DNA of 64,000 bases from Lagopus muta (GCF_023343835.1 NC_064436.1:54287883-54351882); one strand, 5' to 3'; counted from the stretch's first letter, positions 24,062 to 35,870 are shown. Program-made: numbers and translations. Notes: generated by a model from the sequence alone, not told the origin.

Positions 24062-24183
24062 GAAGAGCATCGTGTGATTTACGTGGGTAAAATCAGACCT
24101 GACACAACCCGAAAAGAACTGAGGGACCGGTTTGAAGTTTTTGGTGAAATAGAGGAGTGCACAGTAAATTTGCGGGATGATGG
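24062..24183 (+). CDS. PPARGC1A: PPARGC1A exon 11 (RRM first half, RNP2)
   Basis: This 122-nt exon encodes EEHRVIYVGKIRPDTTRKEL, then RDRFEVFGEIEECTVNLRDD and two bases of Gly. VIYVGKI is the RNP2 strand of the RNA-recognition motif, and the ELRDRFEVFGEIEE helix and turn follow as in the canonical fold. The mammalian protein reads EERR where EEHR is read here. The acceptor is TTCTTAACAG|G and the donor is GATGG|GTAAGA. The RRM is needed for full coactivator function and for RNA binding in mammals. Confidence 0.96.
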
Positions 24184-24532
24184 GTAAGAACTTTTCAAAT
24201 AAGCTCTTGTTTGAGAGCTGCCGTATGTAAAAAATTATGGCAGTAAGATTACTGGTACGGGAGTGTAAGTGTAAGTACTGTTACAGATGGCATGTTGAAT
24301 TCAAAACCATATTTATTTTCTTTCATCCTCATTTATTAATCTTGCTAGTTGAGATTTCCTGTCCCAGAAGTAAGTATTTAGCTGCATGACAGGACGATCA
24401 ATGGATGCTGTACTTCTGGCATTTCCACTGCTGGATCTCTTGCAAGTTCTTGCTTTCAGGAAGGGGTTACACAAATGTGTGTTTACTCTTTTTAGCTTTT
24501 TTATTTTTCACGACTGTCTTTTTTAATTACAG
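24184..24532 (+). other. PPARGC1A: PPARGC1A intron 11 (349 nt)
   Basis: A short intron from GTAAGA to TTTTTTAATTACAG with a T-rich 3' end. No other feature is seen. Confidence 0.88.
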
Positions 24533-24684
24533 AGACAGCTATGGTTTCATCACCTACCGCTACACTTGTGATGCCTTTGCTGCTCTTGAAAATGGATACA
24601 CTTTACGCAGGTCAAATGAACCTGACTTTGAGCTGTACTTTTGTGGACGCAAGCAGTTTTGCAAGTCTAACTATGCAGACCTAG
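24533..24684 (+). CDS. PPARGC1A: PPARGC1A exon 12 (RRM second half, RNP1)
   Basis: This 152-nt exon encodes DSYGFITYRYTCDAFAALEN, then GYTLRRSNEPDFELYFCGRK and QFCKSNYADL plus one base of Asp. DSYGFITY is the RNP1 core of the RRM; the following helix and final strand (ELYFCGRKQF) complete the fold. Human has QFFKSNY where QFCKSNY is read here, and NETD where NEPD is read. The acceptor is AATTACAG|A and the donor is CCTAG|GTAGGT. Read-through beyond the donor would add 17 codons (RYLALCELKYITGTML at the end) before a stop, without evidence of use. Confidence 0.96.
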
Positions 24685-27518
24685 GTAGGTATCTTGCTCT
24701 CTGTGAATTAAAGTACATAACTGGAACCATGTTGTAACTCAGAAGAATTTAGTCTGCTTGTTTTTTGTGACCTGCTTCTGTTACTTGAATAGTCGGTGTG
24801 AGGGATTTAAAGAAGGTGCTTTTTCACTTGCATGTTAAAGTCTACGAATCAGAGCTGTACACTGTATTAACTTTTTCAGATATTTCAGACAGTGAAAATT
24901 CTTTTAAAGCCCATCTCCATCATTAATAAAACAAATGCCCAGTATTCAATAGTACATTGCCATACTGAAATGATACCCCAAAAACTTGTTCAATTCTTTA
25001 CTGTTCATTGGTGTGCTCCTCTTCTCTAACACAATTTGATTATATGAACCTTAAACAAAAACCAAAGTAGAAGCCTCATCCTCTCATCTTTCCCCCAGAT
25101 TTGCTGTAATCTTATTTTGCTGTGAGTGTGTGGTAGAATTTGTCAGAAATACTCCTTAAATGTGATTTGTAGTTTCTTAGGTTTGAAAGCTAGAGGGACT
25201 CATGACCAAATCTGACCTGTCCTATAGCAAAGGGCACAGATCTCAGCTGGTGGTTTTCACACTGTCCATCAGCACCTATGTGTGAATGTGTCTCCCTGCA
25301 AGGACTTCCACTCATGATGTGAGAGGCTCCAGCCAGTGGAGAGAATGGCAGATCTCTTGGTGTTGCTGTCCCATTGGTGTGTGACAGTGATAGCAGAATG
25401 ATAACTCACCTGGATCTTCCCCAGTTCTGTTCTGGCGTAAATGTAGGGTTCTGCCCTATGCTGTGGGTCAGAGTATGATGCTTCCCCTTGGGAGGATGTT
25501 TGGAAGTGTTAAAACTCTTATAGGAGGAGTACTGATGTACGTGCATAAAGTGACCATGCAGATTTCCCAAACATCCTTTTAATATTATATTATAATCTCA
25601 CCTCTTATTTAATTACCTTTGAAAGTATTCATCAAATGTTAAAGCTTTCCTGATGCCTGTATAAATAGTCTAATGGTACGGGAGATGCTCTTTTCTGGAT
25701 AAAATAGCAAGGGACAGTTTGCTGCTGAATCTATGTTAGTCTGATACTGTGGAGTTTTTTTTTATGAATAAATGACCACAGTCATTAAAATCCCTGCATA
25801 ACCCTGTAACACAGTGCTAATGAAATCTTGTATCTACTGCCCTTGGCTTTGTACAATGCAGAAAGTGAATACAAATATATTTTCACTAACCAATTGATGT
25901 ATTTTCGGAATTAATGATAAAGACGATACACATTGTTCACAATGAATATGCTATAATTCACTTCAGTGGCTATACAGATAATATAAAGCTAAGAAAAGGC
26001 AATTGACTTCTGGAGAGATATAAGGTAATGTTGAATATGTAAAAGGTAGCAAGGCATTTGTTGAAATGTAGGCTGATAAAAACAATATAAACGTTATAAG
26101 CAGATTGAAGTCTTAACTTGCTTTGACTTATCTTTGATAGTGGAAGTGAAGGCCTCCTGTGTTTCAGAAAATCTAGGGTTTGAAGTAAGTTGTCTAAAGG
26201 GAACCCTCCTGGAACATTATTCATCGCTGAGAGTATTTCCTGGCACATCTTGCCAGAGTGGGATTCCCAGAGTATCTCTAAGCAGAGTATTTTCACTTTG
26301 TCCCGTTGACAGCTTGAGCCTCTCTACTTCAGACTGCATTCTCTGTATTTCAGTGTATCTGATATTGCTACACAGGCAGGATGAACTTGAAAATTCATGA
26401 GCTAGTACAAGGACAGGAAGAATTAATCAGCTTTGGGTTGAGTATAGAAGAAAGAAAACACTTGAAAATAGTAGTCAGAAGTTTAACACCTCTCCTCTGT
26501 GAGAAGATATTGTCTTAACAGGACTTGTAATGAACATTTAATTCACAGTATGTCTTATAGAGGTAAATGGGGAGTTCTGATTAATTCAACAGAAGAAATG
26601 GCAAGAAAATGGCACTCTCTGTGACATAGAAACCAGGGAGAGCCGGTGCTGAACAGGGATGACTCCAAAAGGAAATACAATTCTTGCAGTCGAGTCAGTA
26701 ATTGCTGCAGTGGAACTGTATTGCCACAAAGTGATCCCTCCTTTGCTCTAGGAACAGAATGATGTCCTGGCAACTATTAGCACTGGAGCAGGTATTACAT
26801 ATCCCATCTAAAACACACATTCCACAGATGGTGAACTGCTGTTCTTGCTGTTACACTTATGTTACAAAGAGCTGAGGTGCCACCTGAGATTGCTTGTGCA
26901 GCAGCATGGAGACTCTGCTCTGAGTTGCTCATGTTCTGAACAAGCAAACCAAAACAGTCAGAGCAGAAAATAAGAGAGATTGAAGGAGGTGTGGTGCATC
27001 AGGCCCTACGGCAGGTCAGCCCATGGCTGTGTCTCCTGCATGCCTCTCTGCAGGCTGTGGTGGCTTTCAGCACAGTCAGCTGCTATCACCTATCTCAGGA
27101 AAAGTAAGTTTGGGATATTGGACCTTACAAAACACAGCTGCAGAACCGTAATGCGTTTTTTGGTAGAACACCTGTGATGGTTACCTGGACTAGATGTGAA
27201 CCGGGTGATCTTGAGACATCCCTTCCAACCTCAGCCATTCTATGACTACTGAGTCTTAGAGTGGCAGTGCTCAGTCTTTGGAGTAGCTCTTTGGAGTTTA
27301 CCGGTTCAATATGTACACATTCATTTTACAGTTCACTCATTCTGCTGAAGACATACTATGCATTTTTTAAAGTCTTGTTCTTACAGAAAGCTCCATCCAT
27401 GCCGAATGGATGGGTGATTTTTGTAGTGTTTGTTCATACTGCTGTACAAAGAAAAAGATGGAAGCGCTCGCCAACGCCTTGTGCCTGTTAACTGACCTTG
27501 CATCTCTTTGGGTTTCAG
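24685..27518 (+). other. PPARGC1A: PPARGC1A intron 12 (2.8 kb)
   Basis: The intron runs from GTAGGT to the acceptor TTTGGGTTTCAG. It holds a short CR1 3' end at about 27165-27250. Elsewhere there are only short random ORFs. Confidence 0.87.
27165..27250 (+). mobile_element. short CR1 3' end fragment
   Basis: The stretch with TGGTTACCTGGACTAGATG, CTTGAGACATCCCTTCCAAC and CTCAGCCATTCTATGACTAC is a diverged CR1 3' terminus in plus orientation. Only the last 80-90 bases are recognisable. Confidence 0.75.
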
Positions 27519-27622
27519 ATTCAAACTCAGATGATTTTGATCCTGCTTCCACTAAAAGCAAGTATGACTCCATGGATTTTGATAGTTTACTTAAAGAGGC
27601 ACAGCGGAGCCTGCGCAGGTAA
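27519..27622 (+). CDS. PPARGC1A: PPARGC1A exon 13, coding end and stop
   Basis: The last coding segment completes Asp and encodes SNSDDFDPASTKSKYDSMDF, then DSLLKEAQRSLRR and TAA at 27620-27622. This conserved acidic and basic tail ends the PGC-1alpha protein; mammals have Leu where Met is read in YDSMDF. The acceptor is TTTGGGTTTCAG|A. The exon then runs on into a long 3'UTR. Together with the upstream exons in the window it gives 613 residues with no internal stop, so the gene looks intact and functional. Confidence 0.97.
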
Positions 27623-30104
27623 CATGTATCACACCCGAGGAAAACGGAGGGATGGCGAATACCTCACGGACATCACGTCCTTCAATAATGGACAATTAAA
27701 AGTCATACTTAGGAATTTCTCCTACTTTACACTCTCTGTTCAAAACCATGGTTTACATGAACACAGCTGCTCGAGGAGGGAGGAGGCAGAATGGCTTTCC
27801 AGCAAGCACACGCGTGTCCATGGGTGTCAGCTTTGCTTTCGCGGGTGACCGGTGGCGGGGCAGCCTGCGGTCCTCTCGCGACCGAGGGCAAACCACATGT
27901 CATGGCAGCAGTTCCACAGAGATACACTTACAACGTAGAACTTCAAAATGTGTACATAGTGCATTTTAACAAAACGAGAACAAAAGCAAAGCGGAAAAAG
28001 AACAAATTTGCGAACTATGGCTGCTGATGTCTGGGAATCAGACACTGCATTTTTTTTTTAAATGAAGCTTCTTCTCACAACAGAGTGATAAATGACAATC
28101 CAGAAGAAAACGCAGGTCCCACAAGCCTGCAATGTGTTTTAGTTTTAAGATCTTTCTTTTTTTTTTCTTTTTTTTTTTTTTTTCCTTGCAGAAGAGAAAA
28201 TGAAAGGCTAAAGCTTCCCTAACATTTTGAAGTTTCGTCTTTTAATTCTGACACCCATGTAAATGTCTACAATGTTGATCTTCCACAGCAAAGTTTTCAA
28301 AGCCGTGTTAATGGTCAAATGTGCAGCTTGTTCAGCGATTTATTCTAATGAGCGGACGTGGTGTTACATTATTAATGAGAGTTGGATAGAACTATCTGGG
28401 TGTGAGCGCAGATAGTTTATTTGCTACGTTCTCTAAAGTAGTTGAGTATTTACAGATGTTAAATGGAGTATTTTTATTTATGTACATACTGTATGACAAT
28501 GTTTTTTTTTTTGTTACAGCTATGCACTGTAAATGCAGCCTTCTTTTCAAAAACTGCTGAATTTTTCTTAATCAAGAATACTCAAATGTAATTATATGAG
28601 GTGAAACAATTATTGTACACTAACATATGTAGAAAGCTGAACTTATGCTTATATATATTTGATTGTAAAAAAAAAAAGAGAAAAGCGTGTGGGTGAGGAC
28701 GTGCGAGTGTGTGTGTGTCTGACTGCAAAAACGCTTTACACACATTCATCCCTTCCTTGGTGAGCTTATGTAAGAATTTTGTCAATGATGATCCTAGCCC
28801 AAAAGGTGTTAACCACTTCTGCAGTATTTTTCCACATTTTTCTCATTGCTTGGTTTTTTTTTGCAGTTTTATACACTGAATTTGTTAGGGGAATGAAATT
28901 TTCTCATCTAAATTTTTCTAGGAGATACCATAATTTTATGTAAAGTCTCTCAAATGGGTAATCATTAAGAAATGTTTTTATTTTATGTATCAACAGTAGT
29001 TTTGGAACTAGAGATCAGAAATCTTTTTAAAATGCTATTTTGTTTTAATTTTTGTGATTTTAATTTGATAAAAATACGCTGAGGTACTCAGTACAGTATG
29101 ATTTTTACAGTAATTCTGTGTCTAAACACTGTTCTCGAAGCCAGTAATCTTTTCATTGGCAGAGTTTAATGATGGTATTTATCTATATTTTTTACAGTTA
29201 TGCATCCTGTATAAATACTGATCCTTCATTCCTTTGTTTACTAAAGAGACATATTTATCAGTTATGATTATCCTATTTATTATAAATTATGAGATGACTA
29301 AAATAAGAAAAAGGCCAGTGGAAATTTTATACCTAGGATGCATGATGATTGTCAGTTTGGAGTAAGTGCTTCGTCTGAAAATTCAGCTTTTGCAGAAGCA
29401 GTGGTTTTTGTTGGTTTTTTTTTTCTTTTTTTTCGTTTTTTTTACTATGCACTAGCATGGCCTCAGATGTGCCCATGACATTGTTGCTGATGACATTGCT
29501 TCTGCTAAATTAAATAGAAACTTCAGGAAAGTGAAAGGAAAAAAAACACAACCGTTAGCTACTACTATTCTGAGCATCAGAATTTCATCTGATCTTGGAG
29601 TCTCTAGACTGAATCAGCAAAGTTTGGAATTTGCTTGCGAATGTATAGATTTGGTATTCTATTACTGTTTGGCATTCATGACTCCTCTTAAAGGTATGGC
29701 ACACCTAACTATTTAATCTCCTTTCCCACTCCCAATCTTAGAAAACTGATTCCGCCCCATGCCAGTGCAGTTGATTTTGATGGCTGCATTCATTTTATCA
29801 CCAGCATATTGTGTTCTGAGAGATTCCACTATCTGTCCTGTTGGATGCTTGCTTGATTTTTCGGCTTCTTATTTCTCAGTAGATAGGTAGCAATAAAAAT
29901 AAAAAAGAAAAAGGAAAAAAAAAAAAACTTTTTCAGAGGTTCTGTGTTACAACCGTAACATTCTTTAATCTGCATAATTCTCGTTGTTGCTCTGTAGGTT
30001 AAAAATGCAGGTATTTTAACTTTGTGTGAATGCCAAACTAAAAGTTTACAGTTTTCCTTTCTGGATTTTGAGTATCTTCTGTTGTAAAGAAAAATATTAA
30101 AAGC

Positions 30105-30110
30105 AATAAA
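30105..30110 (+). terminator. PPARGC1A: possible proximal polyadenylation signal
   Basis: AATAAA in AAAAGCAATAAATTATTT within the 3'UTR. It could give a 2.5-kb short 3'UTR form, but no downstream GU-rich element is obvious. Confidence 0.4.
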
Positions 30111-30439
30111 TTATTTTTAAGAAATCAATATTTAGTAGATTATATTATGTGTTCAAGGACCAGATGCATTACCTATTTTGCCTTTGAATTTATGTGATTA
30201 CATTTTAAATACATTTTCTTTTGCCCTATATTGCTGACATGAATAAATTGGTGTGGATTTGTTTTGGGGGGGAGAGGGAAGAGGGGAGCGTTGGTTATTT
30301 TTTTGCCAAGCAGGCAAAAAGTCATAGATCTTTTTTTTTTTTTTTTCACTGGCCTGGCAAGCATTCTTATCTTGAAGATGGCTTTCCTCTGTGGATTTAC
30401 AGATTACATATAGAAATTAATGTAGAGCTAGGATTGCTG

Positions 30440-30445
30440 AATAAA
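30440..30445 (+). terminator. PPARGC1A: possible intermediate polyadenylation signal
   Basis: AATAAA in GGATTGCTGAATAAAGCTAT, followed by TATTTGTATCCTTTGTAG, a U/GU-rich stretch that fits a downstream element. Confidence 0.5.
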
Positions 30446-31334
30446 GCTATTTGTATCCTTTGTAGACACTGTAGTAAATAACCCATCAAAATATAAACTC
30501 CGTTTTTCCTTTTTTTCCCCCTCCCAAGAACATTTCAAATTAGCACATGTGCCACATTGTCACTGGCGGCAAATTGCAGCATAGCTCTGTATGTCTTTGA
30601 GATGAAGATTGTACTGTTGCTTTCACGCTGTGGTAAGTACCACATCTGCAATACAGGTAACGGAATTGCTACTTAGAAACTATGGTCTTTTCTGGAGCTA
30701 TAACAAAGTAATTCCTCCATAAGGTAAAATGATCCAAATCCAAACAGAGGGAGCCTAAAATTGTGGAAAAAATATCCATACTGAACTGCTCTGAAAATCA
30801 GTTGGGCTTCCATCACCAAGAGCAGCACTGAGAAGAAAGTTTGTGCCTCTGGGGTGTAATACTTGGGTCAGCTGGAAAAAAAAAAAAAAAACAAACAACA
30901 ACCCACCAACAAAATACATACCTTCTTATCCCTTTACATATAAGCTTACAGTAGGTAATGATTATGTGTCCTTTTTGATGGCTGTAATGAGAACTTCAAT
31001 CACTGTAGTATAAGATCTGATCTATAAATGACCTAGAATAGCCATGTAATATAATGTGATGATTCTAAATTTGTACCTATGTGACAGACATTTTCAATCA
31101 TGTGAACCACTGACCTGATGGAGCTACAGTAAAATGTGTGCAGTAGGTGAACATGTAAAGTTATTGGTTGGACTATGCTGAACAGGGAAAGCGAGCTATT
31201 AGTTAAGCCCACACTGGGCTGTTTTCCACCTGCCAATTCTACATGTACTTTTGTGGTTTAATTCATTGTATGAAAATTCCTGTGATTTTTTTTTTTTTTT
31301 TTTAATGTGCAGTACACATCAGCCTCACTGAGCA

Positions 31335-31340
31335 AATAAA
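31335..31340 (+). terminator. PPARGC1A: likely distal polyadenylation signal of PPARGC1A
   Basis: AATAAA in GAGCAAATAAAGGGAAACG with a T-rich region TTCTGTTTCTCTTTTTT about 25-40 bases downstream. The position gives a 3.7-kb 3'UTR, close to the mammalian length. Confidence 0.65.
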
Positions 31341-31360
31341 GGGAAACGAATGTTTCAAAT

Positions 31361-33000
31361 CCACTTCTGTTTCTCTTTTTTATCAAAAGTGACAGATTTC
31401 TCACCCAGCTGGTCATTGACTGGGTTTTCTATTGCTCTTCTTAATGGTCACAGCTGATTTCAAATAGCCCAGATCACACCTGCACCTCTGGCAGGGGGCA
31501 GAACCACTTGTTTTAATAATTGAGTAGCAGAAAGGTGATACCTGCTTTTTTCCCCATAAATGCTTGAGGCTGTTGAAGGGCTAACATAAATCTTCTGGGA
31601 AGACTTTTGAAAAATGCTCAGTGGAGAGTTATGAGTTACTGGCTCAAGTTATGAGAGGGTAGGTAATGAAAGGCCGTGCTTGGATCCAGATTGTGCAGGA
31701 AGGAGGGACTGACAAATCCAAAATGGTTGGTATCTTCCATTCTGAGATGACTACCTTTGCTAGGAAATGTTAGCATCCTGACATTCAATTGACATCACCT
31801 TTCTCAGACAGGCTAGGAGGATCGGACAAGTAGATGGGATGACAAGCCAGGCTTTGTTGAATCCTTGCTGGACAATACAGTGTGCAGCATGGTGGCCTTC
31901 CATACCAGCATTGTCACTGGGATGGCAACAACTCTGAGGAGAAGTGCAGTTAGTACTCAGCCCTTTCAGCTAAGCATGGATGAAAAGGAGAGGTAATTGG
32001 TGTGGTGTGGTTTGGGCAGGTTTGTTCACAGGTAGCCAAAATACCACTGGAGGCCTATCCCATAGGCTGTCATACAAACTAGTATGACAGAGCTGACCGT
32101 GCCATGCTTTGGCCATGAGTACGCTCACCTTTGACAGCATGACCCAGAAAGGTACCTGTGCCCTGATCTGAGACACAGCCTAGCACAGCTGGTGAATTTT
32201 AGCTGAGAGGTTTTCTCGTGCTCTAGAGCAAAGCGTGCCATTGATTGCCAAGTGTGATCTTGATGCAGGCAGTCCCTTGATTGGACGGAAGCTTGGGGCA
32301 ATGTGTCTGTGGGGAGAGCAGGCCTTCCCTGCCGTGCTTTGCTGCTGACTCTCAGTACTCCTCTAGCTGTGTCTTCCCTTCCCATACATTGTGTTTTTTC
32401 CCCCACTCTCTCTTCACTACCTCTTCCTTTGAGTCTGCAGGAGGAGTAAACCTCTCTTCCATCTCCTCCTCGAGGTTCACTGATTCCTGCAGCAGAGAGT
32501 GCAAAGTGGGAACTGTGATGCTTACAGCTGGCATTTTCACCATTTATGGATCTGAAATGTTGTGCTTGGTGCTCACAGTGCTATCAGAGTGATGTTCTTT
32601 TCTGCATGTGATTTGCATTGTTGCCTTGCTGTTTCGAATCAAATTAATGCTCAAAGTGTAGCAGGATAAAATCCATCCCTGATGTACTTCATCAGTGTTG
32701 CTGGAGTTGCAAAAGGCATGAATTCAACCCGCTATTTCCTGGATTTTTAATTTGATTGGTTTATTCATTTCCTATTTTTGCAAAGCGCTTTGATGCTTAC
32801 AAAAACTACTCAATCAGATTTCCAGAAAAGTATTACTTTTTGCCTCATTCCACATTTTATATTATTACTTTTTTTTTTCTTTTTAATATAAAATCAAGAT
32901 CTCATTTATTAAGAAATCGTGCCTTCCATTGCCTGTCCTCCTGGGTTAACATTTTCTCCTACAGCAAATGCTCTGAGCTGAGCACCTGAAATCAACCTCA
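31361..33000. other. intergenic, nothing recognised
   Basis: This is sequence downstream of the PPARGC1A end. Short ORFs on both strands (the longest 103 codons at 32281-32592) show no domain and overlap each other. No repeat family is recognised. Confidence 0.6.
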
Positions 33001-33004
33001 GGCA

Positions 33005-33320
33005 CCTCAGTGAGTGGCCTGATTTTCAAAAATGCTGAGCATCTTGCAGCTCCCATTGACTCCAATTAGACCTGCCGGCTCTCAGCACTTTTAAAATCAA
33101 GCCACATATTTAGAGCCCCAATTCAGCACGGCATTTACATTTGTGCTTAAGTCCATCCTGATTCAGCAAAGCACTTAAGCACGAGCGTTTTTAGATCCAT
33201 TGAAGTCAAGTGCCCTGCTGCTTTGAATAAAAATAGATTCCTGGATTGGGGCCTAAGAATCCAAAAACAGACACCAAAGCCTAATTTTAGGCTCTATTTG
33301 GAAAACTTCGGCCTTGTGTA
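33005..33320. repeat. ancient sauropsid repeat with hairpin structure
   Basis: GGCCTGATTTTCAAAAATGC at 33016 pairs with CAGCACTTTTAAAATCAAGC near 33083-33102 as an imperfect inverted repeat of about 24 bases around a 40-base loop (TGCAGCTCCCATTGACTCC). It is followed by TGATTCAGCAAAGCACTTAA and CATTGAAGTCAAGTGCC. These words are typical of an old repeat seen in turtles, crocodilians and birds. The inverted repeat is visible here; the family assignment is from memory and I do not know its formal name. Confidence 0.6.
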
Positions 33321-33901
33321 CCACCTTTAACCTTTAATGCTTACAGGAAACACAAGAACACCCAACAGGTCATAATCAGGGTGAAGGAAAGGAAAACAGA
33401 AGCTATAGAAAGTTCTTTCTTGGAGAGAAACTTTTGCAAAATGTAAATACAATGCTAGCATTCCTCTTCCGGAATCTCATTAAGATTAACATGCAGTTAT
33501 TCTATTGTCCTTTGCCATTAATTAATAAACTGTTATATTAAACTTTAACCAATACAACTTCCCTCTCTTTTTCATAAATCCTACTGTCACCATTGATATT
33601 CCATGTTCACAAGCAAACTAAACTATAAATCAATTTTCTCTACTTTATCAAACAGCAGAAAGTAATAAAGAAGGTCACAAATAGTACAGCAGTTCCTTGG
33701 AGGTTTGTAACATCATAATTTAAAGCTCAGGAAGATTGAATCAAAAGTTGAATTAATCCCTAAGGGAAAAGATTCTATATAGATTCTATTGATAGACACA
33801 GGGCAGCCTGTCTTCACTGGGAACTGGTATATTTGTTCATACTGCGGGACAAAGGAAACCAGGCTTCTCAGCAAAGAAAATGAAATCCTCAGCAAGAGGA
33901 G

Positions 33902-34447
33902 GTGGATATATCCTCTGCGCTTCCAGTCGCTTTGCTCTCCTCGTACTATTCTGCTGAGAAACCAAATGAATCTTTTTATGCACGATATGCTCTTCTGAGT
34001 GGCTGCTGTCTGCATAATGCAATTATGGAAACCGCATCTGAATGGAATACATATATAAATTGTAAATGTTGCATTTCATCAGTGTTTATTCCTAGACTGA
34101 TGCCTTTTCAGATGAACAACTTCAACCCAAAATCAGAGCAGTCTGTGAACCCAAAGCAAAATGAAGGATTATTTTTTTCAGGGACAAATTTTGGTGAAGT
34201 TACAAATATTTCTTTTGAAGCTGGGAACGCATTTCTCAATGCATGTTTAGCCTTTCAGTGTCCTTTGAATGATTGCAACTTCCCTTCAACATGCTTTTGT
34301 AATCACAGTTTTACAAAGGAATTTCTGATTCCATGTTTAAAACATGTTAAGAACCTTTGTGACGTGACTGGACACGATACATTGAGCTCTCCTTCCAAAT
34401 TTGTGTTGCTGGGGAAATCAGTCTCCCATACAAAGAAAAGCTATTAA
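33902..34447 (+). other. 181-codon open frame, no recognised product
   Basis: An ATG-started frame of 181 codons just upstream of a CR1 fragment. It is Cys-, Asn- and Phe-rich without repeats, signal peptide or known motif. Base composition is as in the flanks. A chance ORF is the simplest reading. Confidence 0.15.
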
Positions 34448-34544
34448 AAAGAAATTCACTCATCTCTTTGGAATAGTTATACCCATAGCTTTTGTAAATG
34501 GTGAGTCCTGATATGAAATGCATCTTTTTGGAAGGAGTAGATGG

Positions 34545-34895
34545 TGAGGTACTATATCTACTTGAAGGGAGGTCGAAACGGGCTGGGGGTCAGCCTCTTC
34601 TCTTGTGTAACCAGTGATAGGACAGAGAGAATGAATGGCCTCAAGTTGCCCTAGTGGAGATTCAGGCTGGATGTTAGGAAATAGTACTTTTCCTAAAGAG
34701 TGTTCAGGCACTGGAATGGGCTGCCCAAGGAGGTGGTGGAGTCACTGACCCTGGAGGTGTTCACGGAACATTTAGATCTTGTGTTGAGGGACATGGTCTA
34801 GTGACAACTATCAGTGATAGGTGGACGGTTGAACTGGGTGATCTTGGAGGTCTTTTCCAACCCTGGTGATTCTATGAGATTATGATTTTACGATA
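34545..34895 (+). mobile_element. CR1 LINE 3' fragment
   Basis: Plus-strand CR1 remnant from the LYNYLKGG region (TACTTGAAGGGAGG) through GTAACCAGTGATAGGACAGA, GGCACTGGAATGGGCTGCCC and GACCCTGGAGGTGTTCACGG to CCAACCCTGGTGATTCTATG. It is 5'-truncated, diverged and non-coding. Confidence 0.92.
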
Positions 34896-34938
34896 GAGGT
34901 ATTTACTTATATTGACTTTTTTCTTACTGTATTTGCAG

Positions 34939-35245
34939 ATAGAGAGGAACTGCAAAGCACCATGATAAAGGCAGCTGAGCGGAAAGCTGGGGTACAATTC
35001 CAGCCTCTGCAAAATCAGATTGAACTGCAACCCTCGTTAGCCTCTTGCATTAACCCTACTTTGTGTAAATAGTGGACAGTGATCAAGTGCAAATAATCAC
35101 GTGGGCCTAATTTGCGTCATGATAGATGTGGTTTAAATGAAAGCCTAAAGTAAGCATGAAAAAATCCATGTCCTAACGAGCACAATACACAAATTACTAT
35201 TACGACTCTTAATCAAATAAAATATTTGCTACAATTTATTTTTGA
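34939..35245 (+). other. possible terminal exon of an unknown transcript
   Basis: A good acceptor (TTTTTTCTTACTGTATTTGC then AG at 34937-34938) precedes an open frame reading REELQSTMIKAAERKAGVQF, then QPLQNQIELQPSLASCINPT and LCK to TAG at 35070-35072. AATAAA follows at 35216-35221. The arrangement looks like a last exon, but the peptide matches nothing I know and no upstream exon is identified. It starts 45 bases after the CR1 end. It may be a lncRNA exon or chance. Confidence 0.25.
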
Positions 35246-35870
35246 CAATGTACATTTCGTTCTCTATTAAATTAGTGCTTGATAAAGTAATAAAATTACT
35301 ATGGCCATAAAGTTACTGCGCTATACCTTCAAGGGAAGGCATTCAAGAGATCCTCTCGTTGTCCTCGGATTAGTGACTTTGGCATTATGAAAAACGCAGA
35401 TTGGTGCCTTACACTAATTCTTTCCCACAGCTTGTAACTCAGGCCTATGCTTATTCGTGCAGTGTGTTGGCAGTAAATTAATAAAAAAAAACAAAATACA
35501 TACCCAACACCAGGCTCATACTTGAAAATTAACTGTTTCTTGTTTTCTTTTAACCATTTATTGTAACAACACCACAGACAACTGTAGTTTTCTGTTGCAT
35601 GAATAATGTATTGTAGCAGCTAGGCATGCCCTCAGTAATACACTCCTGCCAGCAAGAAGTGGAGTGCTGAGTGCTACTGCTGAATAATGATTAATTACTT
35701 GCCCTTCTGAAGGAGCCTGGTTTTGTAAACTGGTCACACAGCATGTTACGTGGATTGTGTCTGCTACACAAAAGGTTACTTGCAATCACATAATGAGACA
35801 TAATGATGCACATCACAACAATTCTTTGGTACAAATCTGCACACAATGGAATTTAGATAGAAACTCATTT
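35246..35870. other. intergenic, nothing recognised
   Basis: AT-rich sequence with short overlapping ORFs on both strands and no recognisable family. Confidence 0.55.

Larger units (their letters stand above)
27623..31360 (+). other. PPARGC1A: PPARGC1A 3'UTR (about 3.7 kb)
   Basis: AT-rich sequence follows the stop with many ATTTA pentamers, T-runs (about 28150-28188, 29418-29450, 30331-30347 and 31288-31305) and a GT-rich stretch at 28686-28719. The length agrees with the long mammalian 3'UTR. Two UGUACAUA Pumilio-type motifs (27951 and 28481) and one AATGTGA miR-23-type seed match (31053) are present. The 3' end is inferred from AATAAA at 31335-31340 followed by a T-rich downstream region; the exact cleavage position is a guess. 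Confidence 0.75.

Noticed and set aside
24405..24737. 110-codon ORF spanning exon 12 and both intron flanks
   Set aside because: The middle is exon 12; both ends are intronic, with clear AG and GT splice sites at 24532 and 24685.
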